From: JAAZBA01 sp964461815
GTDB taxonomy: Bacteria; Bacillota; Clostridia; Oscillospirales; QAMX01
NCBI GenBank assembly: GCA_964461815.1
Contig: CAYWVF010000023.1
Span: forward strand, 1 to 47,323
Reading direction: 5' to 3'
Length of the DNA: 47,323 bases
Position numbers and translations under genes: made by a program. This document shows positions 41,609-47,323 of the stretch, piece by piece. The notes beneath the pieces are model-generated. The model ran no database searches and was not told the origin of the DNA. It worked only from the letters and a program-made list of their open reading frames with translations. Each line of letters opens with the position of its first letter. The first letter of the stretch is position 1.

Positions 41609-42370
41609 CTATATGATAAGGTGTGAGATCAAAGCAAGAAGAATAAAATGTACAGGATAGAAAACATAGAACAGGTATTTATTCACACTGCCTCTGCGAC
41701 CGTTATACATCTCTATCAGTATCAGTGCTGCGACTGCAAAAAGCTCTATCCACATGAACTGCATGGTGATAGTGAGTATCGACAATAGACAGCCAACAAG
41801 GTACAGCTTTTTGTTATCTCTGAACATGTACATGGATGCGATCAAAAATATTGTACCGATACCGCCGTCACAAAACAGCACGAGTATCGATGCAATGCCG
41901 ATGACGGAGATAGTCTTTAAAGCACGGATGTAGTCTTTATCTGTCGAAAGGCTCAGTCGGTCAAGCATGTACAGCATAATAACGGCGACCAAAAATGTCC
42001 ACATGACATTCTGATACCGAAGATAGAATACTTCTCCGAAATTTGCAAGATCAAACGGTATCTCGGATAATGCGGCAAATACAGCGAGACGTAGGATGTA
42101 TTTCTTTATACTGCGTGTGTGGAGAAAGCCCTCGACGATCATAAATGCAAATATCGGAAGAGCCAGACGGCCGATGCTCCTCATTACCATGTATAATATA
42201 TACAGCTTCCTTGCGTTGTCGGGAATAAGCGCTTCCATCAAATCTACACCGTCAACAAAGCATGCATTGATATATAGCGGATGAACGATGACGCACCCGA
42301 TATGGTCGATGAGCATAGATATCATGGCAATTAGCTTTAACGAGCTTCCTGTGAGCTGCTTACCTTTCAT
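41609..42370 (-). CDS. TraX-family membrane protein
   Basis: This 253-residue protein has about eight membrane helices and the TraX opening LTGSSLKLIAMISMLIDHIG, followed by MRSIGRLALPIFAFMIVEGF. TraX of the F plasmid acetylates pilin. Chromosomal relatives in Firmicutes are probably membrane acyltransferases, with unknown acceptors. It lies three bases after the stop of the second GH106-like gene, so the two are almost certainly co-expressed. Confidence 0.85.
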   Translation of the reverse strand: MKGKQLTGSSLKLIAMISMLIDHIGCVIVHPLYINACFVDGVDLMEALIPDNARKLYILYMVMRSIGRLALPIFAFMIVEGFLHTRSIKKYILRLAVFAALSEIPFDLANFGEVFYLRYQNVMWTFLVAVIMLYMLDRLSLSTDKDYIRALKTISVIGIASILVLFCDGGIGTIFLIASMYMFRDNKKLYLVGCLLSILTITMQFMWIELFAVAALILIEMYNGRRGSVNKYLFYVFYPVHFILLALISHLII

Positions 42371-42373
42371 AGC

Positions 42374-44632
42374 CTATTTACCTCGAAAGAACTTTACAGG
42401 CCCGAAAAGACCACTTTCCAGCATAGTTTTTTCAAATTCTATCGTTTTTGCATGATAAGGTCCAATATGCTTTGGCTCCCATTCATCTGGCAGCTTGAAA
42501 CCCACAAATGCGTTGGCGGATGTGTTTGAAACGAGGATGGATAGCTTATTTGTTTCCAAAAGCTCGGCACGGTCTATTATGAACTCATAGGGCGGCATCA
42601 GTGCAGAACCGATCTCCTTATCGTTCAAAAGCACGCGGCAGCTGTAATTGACCTTGCCGAGTGTAAGTATGAGCTTATCTTCGTTCTCGGGTCTTTTGAA
42701 ATATGTGATATATTCACATTCGCCGGAATAATATTTCCCGTTGAGCTTTTCCCAATCTCCAAGCTCGGAGGAAACGGCTGCTTTGTCGGATAAAACACGC
42801 TTTGTACATGCTTTATCAACAGTAAACTCGTAGATCTGCCTCATTGTGAAGTTGTGAAGCTCAAGAAGCTCGACGTCCGCAGCTATACGCTTTTCAGCTT
42901 GCATCGGCTTGGCTGTTTTTATAAACAGCTTCATTTCACCTGATTCGAATCTCTCGAAAGCTTCTGAAACATATGCTTTTCCGCATTTTGCATCCATGAA
43001 ATAGGCATTCTCACCGAGGTTGAGCCTAGCATTGACAGCTTCAGCACTTTCATTGAAGAAAAGATACAGCTCATCGTTACCGACAATACGCTTGTGTACT
43101 CGAATATTTCCACCGTCATCGGAAATATCGGCAGCAGGGTAGAACCTCATATCGTCATGACGGATGATCTCGCCACCACCTGCTTTAAATATGTCAAGAC
43201 GTGAACGTACATCGTCTGTCATGTATTTGTCGGCAGGAATGTAAACTGTAGAGTAGCTTGCATTACCCATGTACAACAAACCACGCTTGAGACTTTCGCT
43301 GTCGCATGACAGAATAAGGTCATCGTCGATAATATCAAATTGACCGTGGTGCTCCTCGATTGCGTAGCCCATGCTGTCGTATGCTTCTGCGGCTGCACAT
43401 GTGTCCTCGTCATCAGCCCAGATATCACGTATCGGCAGATAAAGAGCGCATTTCGTGTCCGGCTTTCCTGTGGTAAGTGCGTATACGATACGAGCAATAA
43501 ATTTGTTATAATCCTTAAGGAGCTCGGCTCCCGGCAATCTTGAATTAAAGATAGGACGTTGACGGATCGAGTTGTAGCCGTTATCGTTATACATGAGCAG
43601 CATATAGTTTACATTGTTTATGCCGCGAACAAGCTGAAATCCTGTCACATATCGCATGTCCTCATATGAAACGCTGCCGTATACGGATATTGATTCGGTT
43701 ATAGACAGCCCCGTACCGATCTGAGCTGCGGCAGAGGATGCAAGCCTCGGGAAGAATACGGTTTTATGATCCTTATAGATCTGTCGCCATATAACATCAA
43801 CACCGGGGATATCAAGCATACGAAGCAGGCGCATAGGATGATGATAGCCGTATTTATTGATAAAGAGTGTCTCGTCCTCACCGTTTAAATGACCTGTGGA
43901 CATTATACCGTTCCTCGCACACCATTCTCTAATGGGCTTGAGATAGTTTTTTACAATAATATCGGAGCATAGATCGTGAAATTTAATGTTGAACTCAGAA
44001 TCGTTTGACTCAATAAGCTTATCAAGGTCGAGCTCAGTGCCGTATCTGCGCTTAAATTCCTCTTTTATCGTTTTTGTGTACGGCTTGCATTTTATATCGG
44101 GTTCATCTGTAAAAATATACGGTGCGAGCTTATTGAACGTATCACCCATGTGTTCTTTATATGCCTGATGCGTCAACTCAATGAACCTCTCGGTAGCCGA
44201 TATATTAGTGCTGTCGGCGAGAGACGGACATGTTCTTACCTCACCTTCATCAATGATAACGAGCTTGAAATCATCACTCTCGGAAGGTACCGCAAAATTT
44301 GCGTTGCCGGACGGCCAACCCGATTCGTCATAGAGACCGAACAGCATACCTTTTTCGGATGCGTAATCAACAGCAAATTTGAACATTTCAAAATATTCAT
44401 TGGAAAGATATTCGGGCTGCAAATTCGTTACCATCGTAGTGGGACGAAATTCCTTTGCGAGTGGGATCACATATACATGGCGGATATTTCTGTCATACAT
44501 CTCGTCGAGCTGCTCTTTTATGGTGTCTTTATCGAGAACGTCGTTCCAACACCATGAGTATGATGGATAAAATTTATTTTCCGGTTCTGAAAATTTATTA
44601 AGATCAAATTCTTTTTCAAGCTCGAATTTCAT
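42374..44632 (-). CDS. GH106-like glycoside hydrolase (second), cytoplasmic
   Basis: This 752-residue protein lacks a signal peptide. It has the same landmarks as the enzyme at 27.3-30.2 kb: YSWCWND near the start, YDESGWPSG (101-109) and FTDEP (174-178), then a barrel, a central domain (about 410-520) and a C-terminal jelly-roll region (about 620-740). It is about 220 residues shorter than the first. It heads a row of six co-directional genes (TraX, cytidylate-kinase-like, MATE, two aldo/keto reductases). Rhamnosidase-type activity is the best guess; substrate and catalytic acids are not assigned. Confidence 0.78.
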   Translation of the reverse strand: MKFELEKEFDLNKFSEPENKFYPSYSWCWNDVLDKDTIKEQLDEMYDRNIRHVYVIPLAKEFRPTTMVTNLQPEYLSNEYFEMFKFAVDYASEKGMLFGLYDESGWPSGNANFAVPSESDDFKLVIIDEGEVRTCPSLADSTNISATERFIELTHQAYKEHMGDTFNKLAPYIFTDEPDIKCKPYTKTIKEEFKRRYGTELDLDKLIESNDSEFNIKFHDLCSDIIVKNYLKPIREWCARNGIMSTGHLNGEDETLFINKYGYHHPMRLLRMLDIPGVDVIWRQIYKDHKTVFFPRLASSAAAQIGTGLSITESISVYGSVSYEDMRYVTGFQLVRGINNVNYMLLMYNDNGYNSIRQRPIFNSRLPGAELLKDYNKFIARIVYALTTGKPDTKCALYLPIRDIWADDEDTCAAAEAYDSMGYAIEEHHGQFDIIDDDLILSCDSESLKRGLLYMGNASYSTVYIPADKYMTDDVRSRLDIFKAGGGEIIRHDDMRFYPAADISDDGGNIRVHKRIVGNDELYLFFNESAEAVNARLNLGENAYFMDAKCGKAYVSEAFERFESGEMKLFIKTAKPMQAEKRIAADVELLELHNFTMRQIYEFTVDKACTKRVLSDKAAVSSELGDWEKLNGKYYSGECEYITYFKRPENEDKLILTLGKVNYSCRVLLNDKEIGSALMPPYEFIIDRAELLETNKLSILVSNTSANAFVGFKLPDEWEPKHIGPYHAKTIEFEKTMLESGLFGPVKFFRGK

Positions 44633-44670
44633 GATGAAATACTCCTGTTTGATTCCATGTTGATGCTACT

Positions 44671-44699
44671 ATTATATCAAACACAGTTGAGAATTGCAA
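44671..44699 (-). promoter_or_regulatory. Promoter of the second GH106-like operon
   Basis: The minus strand reads TTGCAA (44694-44699), a 17-base spacer and TATAAT (44671-44676) with an extended TGA. It matches the promoter of the first GH106-like gene, and ATGGAATCAAA plus a purine-rich ribosome site follows in both leaders. Confidence 0.7.
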
Positions 44700-44765
44700 T
44701 AGAGTGTTTGACATATAAGTTTCTTCTCTTAAACATAGCTTTACCTTTTTTGTTATTAAACAAAC

Positions 44766-44801
44766 AACGGCTTAATCGCATTTCACTGCGGTTAAGCCGT
44801 T
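44766..44801 (-). terminator. Terminator of the metallo-hydrolase operon
   Basis: 15-base inverted repeat AACGGCTTAATCGCA / TGCGGTTAAGCCGTT with one G-T pair and a six-base loop, just after the last gene of the minus-strand operon. The minus strand then reads TGTTTGTTTAATAAC. Confidence 0.75.
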
Positions 44802-44821
44802 ACTAACATTAAAAATACAAA

Positions 44822-45436
44822 TCACTCTACGGTATCTTTCGAAAGCCATGCTTCTGTTTTCTCATAAACTTTCTGTACTTCATCCGGACGGTCAATCCCA
44901 AGAAGATCATTGCTTACAGTGCCTCCGGCTTGAATACGTACATAGGAGAGCCACATATAGGAGCGGCGCAGTCCCTTCAAATCTTCCGGATTTACATGAA
45001 GATCCGTTCCCGGAATGACAGGAGAGAGCTTATCCATTTCAAAAATGGATGTCATATTGGAAATCTTCCATATTCCGTTCCTTTTTTCACAGCAATACAA
45101 TAGTCTCATATTTGAAGTCCAAACTGCTTCTTCACCATTAACATGAATCCAATGGTTCGATTCCGTAGGAAGCTCTGCATATGCTCGATTTCCACCATGA
45201 TAATGTATCAGAGGTGCAACACTACGATTGATAATCACCTCATCGTCGCAAGCCTCTGCACGATGATTTCCACTATTTCCTTTATTTAGATAAGCCGCCG
45301 CACTTCCGGAGCTCCAGCTAGTGGTTACCGTCGCGTCCTCCCAATAGCAGTCTGCCAGTTCCTCTTGCAGTCTGCGAACTCTGGCCTGTCGCTCCCACAG
45401 GACAAGCTGATTTAATACTTCATAATCAGTCATCAT
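44822..45436 (-). CDS. SnoaL/NTF2-like protein
   Basis: This 204-residue soluble protein has an N-terminal helical pair (EVLNQLVLWERQARVRRLQEELADCYWEDATV), then a cone-shaped sheet pattern with IHYHGGNRAYAELPTESNHWIHVNGEEAVWTSNMRL and CEKRNGIWKISNMTSIFE. This matches SnoaL-like polyketide-cyclase/hydratase-type or NTF2-fold proteins. The second ATG (45433) is better spaced from GGAGG than the first. Last gene of the operon. The catalytic role, if any, is unknown. Confidence 0.65.
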   Translation of the reverse strand: MMTDYEVLNQLVLWERQARVRRLQEELADCYWEDATVTTSWSSGSAAAYLNKGNSGNHRAEACDDEVIINRSVAPLIHYHGGNRAYAELPTESNHWIHVNGEEAVWTSNMRLLYCCEKRNGIWKISNMTSIFEMDKLSPVIPGTDLHVNPEDLKGLRRSYMWLSYVRIQAGGTVSNDLLGIDRPDEVQKVYEKTEAWLSKDTVE

Positions 45437-45455
45437 TGCTTCCTCCTGTGGCCCG

Positions 45456-45806
45456 TTAAAGCGTATAAATATGTTTTTTGTTATCGTTATCTGTCAAAAC
45501 CGCAGCATTGACAATTCTCATATTCAGTCGCTGTGTTTTTGCAATGATCTGTTCTTCCACACCGTCTTCCACCAAAAAGCCTGCACAAGTTATGAGTTTA
45601 ACTGCGGTACCTGTTTTCTCTAAAATAACAAGTCCTTTATTTCCAATTACCTCCATTTTCTCGTTATACAGTGGGTAGCTTCCAAACAGTACCTCTGTAT
45701 TTGCCGGTGCCGAGACCAAATGTTTCTTTCGACTATCTGTATCGAACATAACCAGATTTAATATAGTTCCGCATTCATTTCTTATAATTCCAATAACTTT
45801 TTCCAT
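45456..45806 (-). CDS. Unrecognised small soluble protein
   Basis: I do not recognise this 116-residue protein. It has alternating short beta strands (KVIGIIRN, TILNLVMFDT, EVLFGSYPLY, KGLVILEKTG), one acidic helical segment (GFLVEDGVEEQIIAKTQRL) and no membrane segment or signal peptide. The start codon abuts the stop of the metallo-hydrolase gene, so translation is coupled. Its place between a metallo-hydrolase and a SnoaL-like protein suggests a small-molecule role, without direct evidence. Confidence 0.55.
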   Translation of the reverse strand: MEKVIGIIRNECGTILNLVMFDTDSRKKHLVSAPANTEVLFGSYPLYNEKMEVIGNKGLVILEKTGTAVKLITCAGFLVEDGVEEQIIAKTQRLNMRIVNAAVLTDNDNKKHIYTL

Positions 45807-46556
45807 TTAATGCTCCTTTACGTCTCTATTGTGCTTCAGTACATATTCGTAGGTTGTCGCATTTCCATGCCCGGGATACAACGGAGTTTCTCCGGTATAG
45901 CCCAGTGTTTTAAACAGTTTCACCGAATCCTTCATGTCCTGATCGCTCCCGGTAGGTCGAAATGTTGGACCTGTAACATCTCTCAAAATGGTATCTCCTG
46001 TAAACAGTAGATTCTCATCTACAAAGTAGTACATAGCAGAGCCTTTGGTGTGTCCCGGTGTATGAATAACTTGAATGTGATATGCACCTATATCCAATTC
46101 TCCCTCGGTAACAGCTTCGGCTTCCGAGTGCAAAACCAATCGGAAAGCATTTGTAACAGAACAGTTTAAATCGGGTTCCTGCAAAAAATCTATATCATCT
46201 TCAAAAATATAAACCGGTGTTTCCGGGAAATCTGCCTTCAATGAATCAAGACCGTAAATATGATCCCAGTGTCCATGTGTCAGCAGGATCGCATCCAAGC
46301 CGCCAATCTCCACAAGATAGCTTCTTATGTCGGAATCATAATATCCCGGATCGATCAATATCGTCCCTTTTTCAGAATGTATCACATATACATTGCCGGA
46401 AAACCGGGTGGAACTACAAAATACCTTTACCATTGTGTTTGATTCGACTCTTTCCTTGCTTTTAAGCATGTTTTTCATTATACTGCTGCAAACCCAGAAC
46501 AGAACAAGCACTAAGCAGACAAATAAGATACAATAAATCAGGGGTTTATTCTTCAT
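45807..46556 (-). CDS. Membrane-anchored metallo-beta-lactamase-fold hydrolase
   Basis: This 249-residue protein has one N-terminal membrane helix (about 6-27) followed by an MBL-fold domain. Metal ligands are seen in LTHGHWDHIYG (HxHxDH), VIHTPGHTKGS, LFTGDTIL and PGHGNATTYE near the end. The layout is glyoxalase II-like. The N-terminal anchor with an outward domain is inferred. It overlaps the MATE gene by four bases. A hydrolase of thioesters or lactones outside the membrane is possible; the substrate is unknown. Confidence 0.82.
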   Translation of the reverse strand: MKNKPLIYCILFVCLVLVLFWVCSSIMKNMLKSKERVESNTMVKVFCSSTRFSGNVYVIHSEKGTILIDPGYYDSDIRSYLVEIGGLDAILLTHGHWDHIYGLDSLKADFPETPVYIFEDDIDFLQEPDLNCSVTNAFRLVLHSEAEAVTEGELDIGAYHIQVIHTPGHTKGSAMYYFVDENLLFTGDTILRDVTGPTFRPTGSDQDMKDSVKLFKTLGYTGETPLYPGHGNATTYEYVLKHNRDVKEH

Positions 46557-47323
46557 TTCTTCAGTTCGGTTTTACATAAACGCACAAAGAACACAACGCT
46601 TACCGTCAACGATACAGCTTCTGCAATGGGAAATGCCCACCATACCATGCCGACATCATTGGTCACCTTTGCCAGCAGCCATGCCACAGGCACCAGAACT
46701 ACCAGCTGACGCATCAGAGACATAACAAGACTGTAATTGCCTCGTCCGATGGCCTGATACATATTCGAAGATACCAGTCCCAATGCCGCCAGCGGGAAGC
46801 AAAGACAGATGATCCGCAGTGCGGGAATGCCAACTTCCAGCAATTCGGTTGTGGGATTGAAAAAGCCCAGCAGCTGTGCGGGAAACAGCATAAATGCCAG
46901 CACGCCGATCAGCATAATGGCAAGGGCAATACCGCAGCCCTGATAGAGGGACTGGAGCAGACGTTTTTTCTTTTGTGCGCCATAGTTGTATCCCATGATC
47001 GGCATCAATCCCTGGTTTAATCCCAAGACCGGCATAAACACAAAGGAACGCAGCTTGAAATACAGGCCGAATACTGTGTATGCCGCTGTAGAGAACGCAG
47101 CAAGGATGGCGTTGATTGTCATATTCATCACCGTACTGATCGCCTGCATAACAATAGCAGGGATGCCAACGGCATAAATATCTTTCACAATGCGACCTTG
47201 AAAACGGAAGCCCTTGAATGAAATTTTGATGGATGGATGATGTGCGACTACGACAACAGCCAAAATCATGGAAAGGATCTGCCCGCCCACCGTGGCAATG
47301 GCTGCACCGGTAACGCCCATAGC
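46553..47323 (-). CDS. MATE-family efflux transporter, C-terminal part (5' end outside window)
   Basis: The frame is open to the last base of the window, so the start lies outside. About 256 residues are seen. They hold the C-terminal MATE half, with PAIVMQAISTVMNMTINAIL, GLNQGLMPIMGYNYGAQ and six membrane helices, and end at the overlap with the metallo-hydrolase gene. By eye it is clearly richer in G+C than most of the window, which may mark a transferred or differently constrained gene. It is distinct from the MATE gene at 39.6-40.9 kb. Confidence 0.85.
   Translation of the reverse strand, partial: AMGVTGAAIATVGGQILSMILAVVVVAHHPSIKISFKGFRFQGRIVKDIYAVGIPAIVMQAISTVMNMTINAILAAFSTAAYTVFGLYFKLRSFVFMPVLGLNQGLMPIMGYNYGAQKKKRLLQSLYQGCGIALAIMLIGVLAFMLFPAQLLGFFNPTTELLEVGIPALRIICLCFPLAALGLVSSNMYQAIGRGNYSLVMSLMRQLVVLVPVAWLLAKVTNDVGMVWWAFPIAEAVSLTVSVVFFVRLCKTELKK

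Noticed and set aside
1..47323. CRISPR arrays, insertion sequences, integrase sites or prophage genes
   Set aside because: No regularly spaced repeats, transposase-like proteins, terminal inverted repeats or phage proteins were found. The tRNA-Ser genes show no attachment-site duplication.

Overview
The window looks like a chromosome segment of a low-to-moderate-GC Gram-positive anaerobe of the class Clostridia, most likely a gut Ruminococcus-like Oscillospiraceae. The evidence is the strong AGGAGG-type ribosome sites, sortases with FPxTG-type pilins, lipoprotein PstS, an OmpR-type PhoP/PhoR pair with a TTNACA Pho box, ferredoxin-type aldo/keto reductases and GH106-like glycosidases. The genus is inference. 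No CRISPR array, insertion sequence or phage gene was seen.

Layout. 1-5.1 kb: the end of a TetR-type regulator, a 320-base control region with a 27-base palindrome, then a DUF308/HdeD-like membrane protein, an MMPL/RND transporter and a secreted heptad-repeat protein. 5.1-15.1 kb: a sortase-assembled pilus operon of eight genes (DivIVA-like coiled coil, signal peptidase I, very large VWA tip protein, FPQTG backbone pilin, class C sortase, SPNTG minor pilin, a sortase homologue lacking all catalytic residues, class B sortase). Its only visible promoter has a run of nine G between -35 and -10, the layout expected of a phase-variable switch. 15.1-19.7 kb: a fused MacB-like ABC exporter, divergent from a two-component system with a very short sensor loop; repeats sit between them. 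19.8-20.8 kb: a DUF402 protein and two tRNA-Ser genes. 20.8-27.2 kb: a complete phosphate regulon operon pstS-C-A-B-phoU-phoP-phoR behind a Pho-box promoter.

27.3-44.7 kb: a carbohydrate region. Two GH106-like cytoplasmic glycosidases are driven by closely matching promoters. Two AraC regulators are each divergent from a catabolic operon. A Gfo/Idh oxidoreductase, NagB-like deaminase and TIM-barrel isomerase form one operon, and an MFS carrier lies nearby. The second glycosidase heads a tight co-directional row with TraX, a cytidylate-kinase-like protein, a MATE exporter and two ferredoxin-type aldo/keto reductases. An orphan, diverged PxpC-like protein follows the first AraC gene. 44.8-47.3 kb: a minus-strand operon of a MATE exporter (cut by the window end), an anchored metallo-beta-lactamase-fold hydrolase, an unrecognised small protein and a SnoaL-like protein. 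By eye the MATE gene is richer in G+C than the rest.

The strongest candidate for something undescribed is the pilus operon, which combines a poly-G promoter, a dead sortase, a tip protein with five Cys/His repeats and an inactivated CHAP-like domain, a dedicated signal peptidase and a coiled-coil partner.
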